A stretch of 64,000 nucleotides of DNA, from NCBI GenBank assembly GCA_030248065.1, contig JASAMV010002757.1, forward strand, positions 1-64,000, read 5' to 3'. The stretch is from Rhynchonema sp. JSB1_4. Taxonomy: Eukaryota > Nematoda > Chromadorea > Monhysterida > Xyalidae. The notes beneath the pieces are model-generated. The model was not told the origin of the DNA. It saw nothing but the letters and a program-made list of their open reading frames with translations, and ran no database searches. Positions 10,689-20,046 of this stretch are shown piece by piece. The translations under genes and the position numbers were made by a program. Numbering within the stretch: the stretch's first letter is position 1; every line of letters starts with the position of its first letter.

Positions 10689-11026
10689 TATAGTCCAGCC
10701 ACCAGCTCATGAGACGACTTTTTTCAAAGCTGCTAGGCCAGTTTCAAAAATGTACCGGATACACGTGTTTTCGCAAACAAAAGAAAGAGATTGGGCCGAG
10801 AGAGATGATCACAACTTCCAGCTAGCTGACCTCAATTTGTTGCGTGCTTACGCGAACAGCAACGTTGTTCAACACACAAATGTTTTGGGAGTCAGGAGAA
10901 CGTGTTTTAAAAAATACGTGCGTTTCTCTTTCTTTCATTTCCGAAATACGTGGAACCGGAACATTATTGGATCTGCACAAGTCAGCTTCAAAAAAAGTCG
11001 TCTCATGAGCTCTTGGTTGGACTATA
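10689..11026. mobile_element. Foldback MITE with TATA edges
   Basis: Inverted arms of about 44 bp run from TATAGTCCAGCC through CTCATGAGACGACTTTTTTC, with the inverse ending GGTTGGACTATA. TATA at both edges suggests a TA target, as for Tc1/mariner relatives. A core of about 57 bp (about 10806-10862) is shared with the element at 46231-46496. Confidence 0.8.
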
Positions 11027-11155
11027 CACAAGTGCACTCAAAGCATCAAGTTATGGCAAATGGCCAATCGAAACATCACCATTTTTCTTATTTTAAATAA
11101 AACCACATTATATTGGTCCAAACACCCACTCAACGTGCGATCCAGTTGTTCCTAG

Positions 11156-11381
11156 AGTGTGATGTTGTACATTGCCTTGATGCATGCGTGATATCGTGAA
11201 ACATTTATATTTGCTTATAATGCCACGCGTCGTGTGTTGTGTGTTCATTCATTCATTCGTTCAGTCAGTGTGTTTGGTGAGTTGGCAGTTGTGTGTTTTG
11301 GGCTTTGGGGTTGGTTCAGGAATAAAATATTATTACCCGAACATTGGACATCATCATAATCAAAAATTATAAACCCTAACT
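11156..11381 (+). repeat. 5' LTR
   Basis: This 226-bp copy matches the 3' LTR with one mismatch, A against C near its 3' end (ATCAAAAATT versus ATCAACAATT). It begins AGTGTGATG and ends CCCTAACT, so the outermost three bases are inverted (AGT...ACT). If TG is taken as the start, it runs 11158-11380. A TATA-like TTATAA is at 11215 and a polyadenylation signal AATAAA is at 11321. A short ATTC microrepeat lies in between. Confidence 0.92.
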
Positions 11382-11398
11382 GGTGGATCCCTGCGCGG
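11381..11398 (+). promoter_or_regulatory. Candidate tRNA primer-binding site
   Basis: TGGTGGATCCCTGCGCGG begins at the LTR edge. A TGG at this point is expected, because it pairs with the CCA end of the primer tRNA. The tRNA identity cannot be read here. The leader between the LTR and the ATG is only 33 bases. Confidence 0.6.
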
Positions 11399-11414
11399 TA
11401 CGACAAACCCCAAG

Positions 11415-14105
11415 ATGACCTCAAGTGAAAAGCATGCAGTTTTGGCGCGATCAGGTGCCTCTGGTGAACGAATCGATGTCGTGGCCATGTTACGGTTGTT
11501 GGACAAGATGGCGCAAAGGCCGAATTTGGTGTTTGCCAGTGAAATGCGTTCTGGTTGGTATCGGGTTCTGGTTTCGGATTCAAGTTTGCTTGATGCAGTT
11601 TTGGGTTTTATGCCAATTCTGACAGAGAGTTCGTTAGAAAATTGGGACGAGGTGATCAGTGATTTCGAAAATGTGACGTTATTGGTGTTCCGACAGTACA
11701 AGTGTGTACAATTTGAACAAAAAACTATGAAAAAACTGACCCAAATATTGGAGTATGACGAGTACGCACAGAAAGTTGACAGAGAAAATGGTGCTGAAAA
11801 GTGCAAAAGCGATGAGAGTCAGACCAAGAAAAAGTTGGCTTCGGTGGTGCCAAGTAACAGTGATGTTTCACAGAAAGGTTTTGGGGATGATTGTGATTTG
11901 GATGAGTTCTTTGATTCGTTTGAGGAATTGGAAACGGTGCTTCCATTGCAAATGAAACATATTGAAAAGGACCAGAAAAGAGGCCAAAAAGAATATGAAA
12001 AGGACCAAAAAAGAGGCCAGAAGAAAGACAAAAAGAATAAAAAGAGGCGAGAAGCCCATCCTTTTGACAACATTGAAATGGCCCATCAAAAGAGGCAACC
12101 TGCCCAAATCGCAACCTTCGAAAATGAAAACAAGGCCCAGCAAAAGAGGCAAAATGCCCAAAATGTGTTTGATAGTGAATTCAATGAAAACGGTCCAGAT
12201 GAAAAGATAACTGCAAACGGTCCATATGACGAGACAAATATTGAAAATTTGACCCCGGACACAAAGATTTTTGATTTGACGGACAGAACTAATGTGCGAA
12301 TTCCGGCTGGTGGGGTGCATAGGCCCCAAGTGCATTCTTTCAACACTGTACATGGTTTGTTTGAAGCGTTCAATGATTCGTCTGATGTTTCACTGTTAGG
12401 TGCTTTTGATCCGGTGACATCAAAGCGTCCCAATGACATGCATGTGACTGGGCTCAACACCCAGAACGTGTCAAATTCGTCGCCACGCACCATGCCAACA
12501 CAGCAGTACGTGAAACATTCAGATGATGTGGCAGTGCAGACAACGCCACGCAGCAACGGTGATGTATTGGATGAACTGCATCGAGTGGTTGGTATGAAAC
12601 GTGTGAATGTTGCATGTGACAACGCACCGGCCTTGTCGAATCAGGCTCCTGGCGAAACATTGCAAAGCACAGAGCAGGCAAAGTTGCTCGCGTCTTTGGT
12701 TGAGAGCAACCAGCAATTTGCTGAATCGGTGACTAAAATCATGCAGGAGATGGTGAAATGCGTGCAGTCTCAACTGAGTGCTAACAGTGTTAACCAGAAC
12801 ACCATGTCCGCAATGCATCTTTTGACTGGCAATTTCAATAAATTTGATGGGAAGTCAAACTTCAATTCATGGTACACGTTGGTCAAGGCTCGATTGGCCG
12901 AAAGCAAAGCCAACGAACAGACATCGCTGAATCATATTCGTCTATGCTTGAGTGGAGACGCTGAAACATTATTCGAGCGTCAGCCTGACTGCGTGAAAAA
13001 GAATTTAGCAGCCACGTTTGCGTTTCTGGAGGACAGATACGGTGATAAGCATCGTGAAAAGAAGGCGCAACAAGAATTGTTCTTGACCACGCAAAAGAAA
13101 GACCAGTGCGTGCGTGAATTCGCAAATCAATTGGAAGGTTTGGCGTTGACGGCGATACCACCTCGGTGTGCTGAATTTTATGGTTCAGACATTATGCAAA
13201 CACCACTGGTCGAAGCAGCGCTGACCAATCAACTGGCCAAAGGCGTGTATGATTCGAAAATACGCGAGCGATTGTTTGGCATGTTGGCTGATGGTGGTTC
13301 GTTCAATGAAATGAAGGACGTTGCCATTCGCATGGAAGAAGGACAAAGGCTGCAAGAGGAATACAAGAACTATGATGTTTCAAGGCCTGCGATTGAATGG
13401 CGCAGTAGTGGCAGAATGTTCAATCGTTCAAACAATGCGAACAACAGCCAGTGGCAGAATGAAGTGCTGAATTTCAATAGCACCAATTGTGACAATGGTC
13501 AGATTATGAATGGTCGGCAGCAAAATTGGCGTCAGGGAGGCTATAGAGACCGTCCGAACAACCACCAAGTGTTCAACAACCAGAACCAACAGTTTGATCA
13601 ATGTCAACAGCAGTTCAATGGCAATCAAACGTTCAATCGCACACCGGATCGCTTTTTGAGTGTGTTAGCTAAACTTCGTAACGAACCATCAAAGAATGTG
13701 AGTTGGTCGAAGCAAGTGTTGCCAGGAAAAAGCCACAATAAAGTTCGAGTTGTGAACCGTTCACCAGTGAATCCGAGTCTGCCACGGTTGGCTGGTAAGC
13801 CCATGAAATCATCAATGCTTGACTCAGGCGCAGATCAAAACATCATTCATCCCAATCTGGTGAAGCAATTGAAACTGAAAATGGAGCCAGAGGAAGAAGG
13901 ATATCTGTTGCTTGGTGCTGGTAATAAAGAGTTAGAGGTAAACGGTGTTGTGCACAGCAGTCTGGAACTGGACGGAGCAAAGTTGAACAACTGCAAGTTC
14001 ATTGTTACGCCGGATTCAGCCGGGTACGATCTGGTCATTGGTAGAAACACACTGAAAGACCTGGGAGTGAGATTTGTTGGCCCAAAAGGAACCATATTGA
14101 AGTAA
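11415..14105 (+). CDS. Retrotransposon Gag-aspartic protease polyprotein
   Basis: This single 896-residue frame makes the structural protein and protease of the LTR element. The N-terminal 180 residues are unassigned. Residues 184-216 are very Lys/Arg-rich with a repeated KDQKRGQK motif, and 217-450 look disordered. Residues 474-660 form a retroviral-type gag domain, with FNKFDGKSNFNSW at 474-486, a later CLSGDAETLFE and an FLEDRYG segment. Residues 669-742 are rich in Asn and Gln. The C-terminal part is a retropepsin, with catalytic DSGA at 803-806 and the hydrophobic-Gly motif DLVIGRNTL at 872-880. No CCHC zinc knuckle is present; the Arg/Asn/Gln-rich segment may bind RNA instead. The frame has no break and ends in TAA. 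The ATG at 11415 is the first in frame after the LTR. Confidence 0.9.
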   Translation: MTSSEKHAVLARSGASGERIDVVAMLRLLDKMAQRPNLVFASEMRSGWYRVLVSDSSLLDAVLGFMPILTESSLENWDEVISDFENVTLLVFRQYKCVQFEQKTMKKLTQILEYDEYAQKVDRENGAEKCKSDESQTKKKLASVVPSNSDVSQKGFGDDCDLDEFFDSFEELETVLPLQMKHIEKDQKRGQKEYEKDQKRGQKKDKKNKKRREAHPFDNIEMAHQKRQPAQIATFENENKAQQKRQNAQNVFDSEFNENGPDEKITANGPYDETNIENLTPDTKIFDLTDRTNVRIPAGGVHRPQVHSFNTVHGLFEAFNDSSDVSLLGAFDPVTSKRPNDMHVTGLNTQNVSNSSPRTMPTQQYVKHSDDVAVQTTPRSNGDVLDELHRVVGMKRVNVACDNAPALSNQAPGETLQSTEQAKLLASLVESNQQFAESVTKIMQEMVKCVQSQLSANSVNQNTMSAMHLLTGNFNKFDGKSNFNSWYTLVKARLAESKANEQTSLNHIRLCLSGDAETLFERQPDCVKKNLAATFAFLEDRYGDKHREKKAQQELFLTTQKKDQCVREFANQLEGLALTAIPPRCAEFYGSDIMQTPLVEAALTNQLAKGVYDSKIRERLFGMLADGGSFNEMKDVAIRMEEGQRLQEEYKNYDVSRPAIEWRSSGRMFNRSNNANNSQWQNEVLNFNSTNCDNGQIMNGRQQNWRQGGYRDRPNNHQVFNNQNQQFDQCQQQFNGNQTFNRTPDRFLSVLAKLRNEPSKNVSWSKQVLPGKSHNKVRVVNRSPVNPSLPRLAGKPMKSSMLDSGADQNIIHPNLVKQLKLKMEPEEEGYLLLGAGNKELEVNGVVHSSLELDGAKLNNCKFIVTPDSAGYDLVIGRNTLKDLGVRFVGPKGTILK

Positions 14106-14676
14106 AATGAATGGCAAAGCGGTTGTCCAACAAACCAGTAAAATACACATAAAGTACAATTTGTTGCTGTTATCGCAATGTGCGCCTCTTATTTGTGCTT
14201 GATAATCAGTCGAAAAAGTTAAAGTCTGCAACCAATCAAAGAAAAGCAGCAGCCAATTACGATGGTTTGAAATTGCTGGCTGGAAATGTATACACTCAGT
14301 TTGAAACAGATTATGCACTGAAACCTGTTCATCAAAAGATCGAAACTGGCAATCGTGTTGCTCATAATACATACAGAACTACCGTGGAAACAAAAGTAAC
14401 GCCAGACTGTTTTTGCCAGCGATATATATGCATTTTATGCCGTGATTATGATTTTTATCCGAAATCATTGCATTTATTCAGTGCTCTGTTTTCTTGATTC
14501 TTTTTTTCTTGTTGCGCGTTTTTTCTGCTGTTGTTTTTCGTGCTGTTTTGCCTTTCTGGTCATGTGCGTTCTGTTTTATCGCTTTTGTGTTTCGATTTGC
14601 AGTTTCTCCTTCTCTTGTTGTTTTTTTTCTTTTGCTGTTTTGCCCTGGGAAGGAGTTGGTGTTTCTTTGCTTTGTG
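14106..14676 (+). other. 3' non-coding part of the retroelement, possible pol relic
   Basis: This stretch follows the Gag-protease stop. A 105-codon open stretch without ATG (14180-14497) lies in the -1 frame relative to gag. It has no motif I recognise. It could be the remnant of a deleted pol or envelope frame, or chance. The last part (14490-14640) is T-rich. Confidence 0.35.
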
Positions 14677-14688
14677 AAAAAGGGGAGG
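14677..14688 (+). promoter_or_regulatory. Polypurine tract
   Basis: AAAAAGGGGAGG lies directly before the 3' LTR. This is the expected site and composition for the plus-strand primer of reverse transcription, and it supports placing the LTR start at 14689. Confidence 0.85.
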
Positions 14689-14914
14689 AGTGTGATGTTG
14701 TACATTGCCTTGATGCATGCGTGATATCGTGAAACATTTATATTTGCTTATAATGCCACGCGTCGTGTGTTGTGTGTTCATTCATTCATTCGTTCAGTCA
14801 GTGTGTTTGGTGAGTTGGCAGTTGTGTGTTTTGGGCTTTGGGGTTGGTTCAGGAATAAAATATTATTACCCGAACATTGGACATCATCATAATCAACAAT
14901 TATAAACCCTAACT
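14689..14914 (+). repeat. 3' LTR
   Basis: This copy has the same length and content as the 5' LTR except for one base. AATAAA at 14854-14859 would serve as the polyadenylation signal of the transcript. It abuts CTAG at 14915-14918, the likely target duplication. Confidence 0.92.
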
Positions 14915-15109
14915 CTAGCTAAGGTCGAAATTATGCGATTCACCTTGAAAATGCAAAGAAAGAGAAATCAGACGTCATACGCCACGTAAGATTCCGGCGC
15001 ACGAAACAATGTTTCAAGCTTCTGGTGACGTTGGCGGCGTGCATGTCACGTGTGATTTCTCTTTCTTTGCATTTTCAGGGAGAGTCGTGGATTTCGACCT
15101 CAGCTAGGA

Positions 15110-16601
15110 GTTGGCTTACAACGTTGACACGGCTTCCTTTGACGCGCATATAAGGGAAACACTATACCTTGTTGGGACATGTAAGTAAACCCAGATAGGG
15201 TGGCAAATCCGGAAGCAGATGCCAAGACAATCGCTGAAAAAAACAACAGACATCTGTAACAAACACAGCAGAAGAATAAAAGCGCGTGCCCAGGAAACTC
15301 AAAGTAATAGAAGCCCACAATGACAAGTTTTCAGGTGAACCAATTATTAACAGAGAGCACAACGGTAATTAGGTACTGCAGCTGATGAACGTGTCAGAAG
15401 AGTTGATTATTGCACCTGATTCACACAATGCGCAGCCACAAATGCAATACCCAACTGCCGCAGGTGATTTACGAAAGAAGCTACATATTTTGCACACAAC
15501 AAGCTTTCCGGAGCTTTCCACTTGAACCCTCGGGTGCTCTGATAGGAAATGGTTGAAAAATGGGTCCTTAAGCAGAAAAAACTTCGGCAGATAAATTTCG
15601 GACACGAAACTAACGAGAAGATCATCATGATGTACACACGGTCATTGAACACGGCCACTGCAACTTGATTCAACATTCAGGTCGGTTCCCGAAATATACC
15701 AAACAGGGAAATTGAGAGAGTTTATGTGAACCGAACAAATTTGTGACTGAATCGTCGTACAATAGAAAGATTTGGCCGTTTTCCAAGACAATTTTCTCTT
15801 TTCCGTTGTATTCCACTTGCTGTTCTCTGGGAAGATCGGTGCACCCGGTCATCGTCAGGGACGACAAACCACATTTTGGTCCGACCGAAAAAAGCTGGAT
15901 AGAAAAATTACGTTTCCGAGGGATCATGTCAAAAATGTGCCCCGATGATATCATAGCTCTTCATGAGTAGCATACGGAGACAACCCGACATGACTCCATA
16001 TTGTGTGTGTATACGCAAACAACAGGCCTGAGTGTCATGTATGTGGACCAATTCCTGCCAAAATCCATGCGTGAACCCGGATCAAAAATTTGATGTTCGG
16101 TCAATATCCCCATTCCTGTCACGCGTTGTGTTTCCAGCATTATTCCATTTTGAGTGCCTGCTGGTGTTCACAGGAAAAACCTGCAAATTCGGGTCATTTT
16201 CCGACCTTCTTTCCGGAATACTTTAGGTGTGATTTACCTTCACATTAGGTCTTTTCCACCCTTCTGAAATAAATATGCACACTCGCGCCAAAATTCTACA
16301 AAAATCGTGGGAGAAACGCGTGAAAATCAGGTTTACGGCTTTTTGATTGTCATCGCACCGGCCCCGTTTAGGTTGGGGGAGGGGCAAAATATCAATGACA
16401 CAAGTTTGATGCGAAAAGATCCGTTGTCAAAACTTCGGCCAATCACATTTAGACACTGCATTCACATTATACAGTCTCCCCGCTTTATACTGACATGATC
16501 GGAATAACGGCCAATTTCTGTCACTAAAGAGAATATCGGTGTACATATATTGCTGTACTATGTGCCTTGCCCGAGTGGCAATCACGAGATTAACGTATGT
16601 A
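15110..16601. other. Intergenic stretch without a supported gene
   Basis: Both strands have only short open frames without recognisable motifs or splice chains. A single family O-like end (CCGGAGCTTTCCACTTGAA) lies at about 15508. Confidence 0.6.
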
Positions 16602-17588
16602 CCGGAGTTTTCCACTTAAAGCCCCGGGGGCTCTATGCGGAAATTGGTGGAAAATGGACCCTCCGACCAGGGTTGGGCAAAAAACGTTTTTTTTCAAAAA
16701 ATCGTTTTTTTAAAAAAAAACGTTTTTAAAAAAAAAACGTTTTTTTTAAAACGCCCAGATGACCAAAATATGCCCCCAAAAAAATTGGAAAACGCTCATG
16801 TTGGGAACAAAACGTGGTTAAATGAAGTAATTCTATGTGTTTTGAGGCAAAATAAACGGGTTTCAACCCTTTTATAGCGAGTTGTTAAGATCCCATATCA
16901 GACCCACATCATGGGACCAACTTTGGCCGGGGTCATCACTGAAAGTCAAACTCCGTATATCGACGTATCTCAACAAAGTAAAAATTGGTCGAAAATTTTT
17001 TGAAAAAAATGGGACAAAAAATTGATTTTCCTTGATAATCAGGGTACTTTCCCTGAAAAATCAGGGAAAATCAAGGAAATTCAGGGTTTAAAAAAACGAA
17101 AAACGACCTAGGCGTTTTTTTTGAAAAAAAAACGTCGTTTTTTTAAGAAAAAACGCCGTCGTTTTTTTTGCCCAACCCTGCTTCCGACCAGAAAGAAAAA
17201 ATCCAATTAGAGCCCCCGGGGGCTTTAAGTGGAAACGTTTCCACTTACAGCCCTCGGGGGCTTTAAGGTAAAAACTGGGTGTTTTCATCGTTCTCAGTAG
17301 GGACACTTTAGGCCAGCATTTTGACATTCTGATACCATATTTCAACCTGATTGTGAGGATCTTCATCTAAACGTGGCAAAACGTTGGTAAAACAACAGAA
17401 AAGTGCTGTATTTTGGTGATTCATACACTAGTTTGAACTATTTTGGCAAGTTTACTGTTCGATGTAAAATCAATGGTCCGTAAAAAAATAAATCCAATTA
17501 GAGCCCCGGGGGCTTTAAGTGGAAAATTTTCCACTTAGAGCCCCCGAGGTCTCTATTCGGGGGGGGGGCTTTAAGTGGAAAACTCCGG
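16602..17588. mobile_element. MITE, family O, copy 2, split by a hAT MITE
   Basis: The left end is CCGGAGTTTTCCACTTAAAG and the right end is CTTTAAGTGGAAAACTCCGG. Inner blocks carry AGAGCCCCCGGGGGCTTTAA. The family A element at 16668-17180 interrupts it. Without that insertion and its duplication it would be about 466 bp. Confidence 0.75.
16668..17180. mobile_element. hAT-type MITE, family A (CAGGGTTGGGC ends), copy 1
   Basis: The 513-bp element starts CAGGGTTGGGCAAAAAACG and ends GCCCAACCCTG. Flanks CCTCCGAC and CTTCCGAC form an 8-bp target duplication with one mismatch. The CAGGG ends and 8-bp duplication point to the hAT superfamily. T- and A-rich stretches flank a core with paired motifs such as TTTCCCTGAAAAATCAGGG. 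It is inserted inside another element (16602-17588). Confidence 0.9.
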
Positions 17589-18439
17589 CAGGATCGAGAA
17601 CCGAAATTCGGCTGCACAATGTTCACTACATTTAGGGTAGACTGTAGATGATGCGTATACACAAATCAGACACCCATATCAAAACGTCACCAGTTATAGC
17701 ACAAGTGTGGTTGTTCTGTAACTGTAACGACAGAAATATGATGAAAACCACAAACGTGGAACTTTGATAGATATTTATGGTTATTTGTGTGTGCGTGCTC
17801 GGCGGGTGGGAGCAAAACTTCGGAATCAAACAAATGAAATAACCCACCCTTCATGCACATGCATGCTGCTTTCCTTTTTTATTGCATAATCTGACCATCT
17901 GCCCCGTCTTGGGCACTTTTTTACGATTCCTTCGTTTGGTAAAATGTTCAACAACAAAATATACTGGGTTCGTGGCACCGACATATTGTATGTTTGGCAT
18001 TGTAGGTTGTAACTGTTTTCAAACGAACTATTGTACTCTACTTGGCCTTTCGTATAATGTCTATCCGTAATTTCGTGTTTTATTGTGCTTTTGTATCATG
18101 TTGAAACTTTTCTCATTTTTCTAGAAGAGCATTTCTGTTTACCACGAGCTTTTGTTGGAAATACATATACTTCCCGTATCCGTAGAACTTTCTCAAAGAT
18201 CTATACAAATTGTAAGCAAAAAACGTAATTGTTGTGACCAGAGTTTTCCACTAACAGCCCTGGGGGCTTTTGACGGAAAATTGAGTGGTTTTAACATTGT
18301 TTGTATATTGGAATTTTCTCAGAACAAACACTTTGACATTCTGCAACCACATTCTTGGGCTTATTTCCATGTTCTCAATGGCCATCGACAACTTTCGCTG
18401 TTAATTCAGCCTTAATCTATACAAGTAAAACAGGAAGAC

Positions 18440-18521
18440 GTATGTATGTATGTATGTATGTATGTATGTATGTATGTATGTATGTATGTATGTATGTATG
18501 TATGTATGTATGTATGTATGT
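18440..18521 (+). repeat. (TATG)n microsatellite
   Basis: About 20 uninterrupted TATG units lie here. A G-rich tract follows (18580-18600). Such perfect tetranucleotide tracts are usually length-polymorphic. Confidence 0.98.
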
Positions 18522-18798
18522 GGCCCCCTCCCTCGGAAGGGCGGACGGGTCAATTTTCACGGGTAGCTTTGGGTATGCTAACGGGTCTTCGGGGGGGGGG
18601 ATTAGGCACGGCACGGGCGCGGCGCTGTAGCCGGGCCGTAGGCACGGGTCCCGTCTTGTGCCATGTAAATACTGAACCTCATTCAGGCTACTTGAGTTGA
18701 CGACTAAAATATTAGCCCACATTTGACGTTATTGACACCATCTTCCTACAAATTTGGTGAACCAACCGAAAAACAACGCTTACACTGGGGGTTGGGAC

Positions 18799-19186
18799 CA
18801 AGGGCGGATCCAGGGGGCCACAGGGGCCATACCCCCTTTGGTCCATTTGGCCCCTGTGGGGTGGGGCACGGTTTCGGAAGGAAGATGGAAAAAGGATCCC
18901 TAAATCGCAGTATCTTCACTCTGATACACTTCAAAAGTCGAAAAATCGCGCGCTTCGCTCAGATACACCCATTTTCCATGAAATTTGGCACGCGCGCGCG
19001 TAAAAGGTGCCAAAATTTCGCGCGCTTCGCTCGCATTGTTACATTTTGTTCATATTTGGTGCAGAAAGCGCGGCGCTCTAAACAAGCACTAGATACAAAT
19101 GACTTCCAAAAATGGAACAATTACTGGATAAAAATGAATGTTTGGATTTTCCCCTCTCTTTTGGCCAAAAGCTGGATCCGCCATTG
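18799..19186. mobile_element. hAT-type MITE, family B, copy 2 (inverted)
   Basis: The 388-bp element starts CAAGGGCGGATCCAG and ends CTGGATCCGCCATTG. Flanks GTTGGGAC and GTTGGGGC match at 7 of 8 bases. The GCGCGC-rich middle is shared with the other copies. It lies inside a family O element. Confidence 0.88.
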
Positions 19187-19657
19187 GTTGGGGCTTTAAG
19201 TGGAAAACTCCGGTCAAAACAATTACCGTTTTTCTTACAATTTTCCGTGGTAGATGCTCTGAAATCAACATTATATAGTTTGTTTCACATTGGCAAATAA
19301 ACTTCAGAACAATTTTAGAAAGGGCGGGAGGTTTCTTTCTTGTCGTATGGCTCATTTTACACCAGTGGCTTCATGTGGAAAACTCCGGTAAATTCCTGGA
19401 GAGACATTAATGGATGGGTACAACGGCAACTTATTCACCAAGATCACTTTATTTTGGGTGATACAGTCATTCATCAATGTAATATACAGTCTTGGTTTGA
19501 CACTGTTGCAGTTCTTCGGTACCAATATCATTTATTTATAGCCTTTTAATTCAATGTCATATACTCAGTAAGTCAATGATCCCCTCAAGCTGCATAACTT
19601 TATTGCCCAAAGTGTGGCAAGGTCAAGACCACGTTTAACATGCAGTTAGATGCACTG

Positions 19658-20046
19658 TAGTGGCGGATCCAGCTTTTGGCCAAGGGGGGGGCCAAATCCC
19701 AAAAATCATTTTTATCCACTACGCGTTTGATTTTTTAAACTTTATTTTTATTCAGTGCTTGTTTATAAGTGGGCGATTTTAAGCCACATACGGTTCAAAA
19801 TATGACCGTGCGCGGCGCGCGAAGATTTTGCATTTTTTGCACGCACGACAGCCAAATTTCATGGGTGTTGGTGTATCTGACACGCCAAGCACGCGCGCGA
19901 TTTTCGGACCTTTGCAGTGCTCCAGAGTGACATCCTGCGATTTAGGGCTCCGTTTTCCTTCTTCCCTCCGAAATGGCGCCCCCTTCAGGGGTCGCTTTGA
20001 CCAAAGGGGGTCTATAGGCCCCTGTGGCCTCCTGGATCCGCTGGTG
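19658..20046. mobile_element. hAT-type MITE, family B, copy 3
   Basis: The 389-bp copy starts TAGTGGCGGATCCAG and ends CTGGATCCGCTGGTG. Its interior closely follows copy 1. The flanks no longer show a clear 8-bp duplication, so it is probably older. Confidence 0.85.

Larger units (their letters stand above)
11156..14914 (+). mobile_element. LTR retrotransposon, Gag-protease only (non-autonomous, Ty3/gypsy-like)
   Basis: This is a complete 3759-bp element: 5' LTR, a short leader with a primer-site candidate, one long frame, a 3' polypurine tract and 3' LTR. The LTRs differ at one base, so the insertion is recent. The 4-bp sequence CTAG flanks it on both sides (11152-11155 and 14915-14918). 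Between the LTRs there is room for only about 3.3 kb, and no reverse transcriptase, RNase H or integrase signature is present. The element would need these in trans. The gag domain and the DSGA protease resemble Ty3/gypsy elements, but BEL/Pao is not excluded. Confidence 0.92.
11150..15109. mobile_element. Palindromic MITE split by the LTR element
   Basis: The bulk is at 14915-15109. CTAGCTAAGGTCGAAAT at the left mirrors ATTTCGACCTCAGCTAG at the right, and an inner pair around GCAAAGAAAGAGAAATCA also mirrors. Removing the retroelement restores TCCTAGCTAAGGTC at 11150-11155/14915, which matches the inverted right end CTCCTAGCTGAGGTC. So the retroelement landed at the left edge of this older roughly 200-bp foldback element. 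Confidence 0.7.
18240..19211. mobile_element. MITE, family O, probable copy 3 with insertions
   Basis: The left end GACCAGAGTTTTCCACTAAC and the right end CTTTAAGTGGAAAACTCCGG are inverted relatives. Between them lie the (TATG)n tract and the family B element 18799-19186. That both ends belong to one element is inferred. Confidence 0.5.

Noticed and set aside
10657..11100. Overlapping open frames on both strands in the MITE at 10689
   Set aside because: The element is a palindrome, so mirrored frames are expected. No transposase motif is present.
18355..18630. Frame reading (YVCM)n and other tetrapeptide runs
   Set aside because: It results from the (TATG)n microsatellite and is not a protein.
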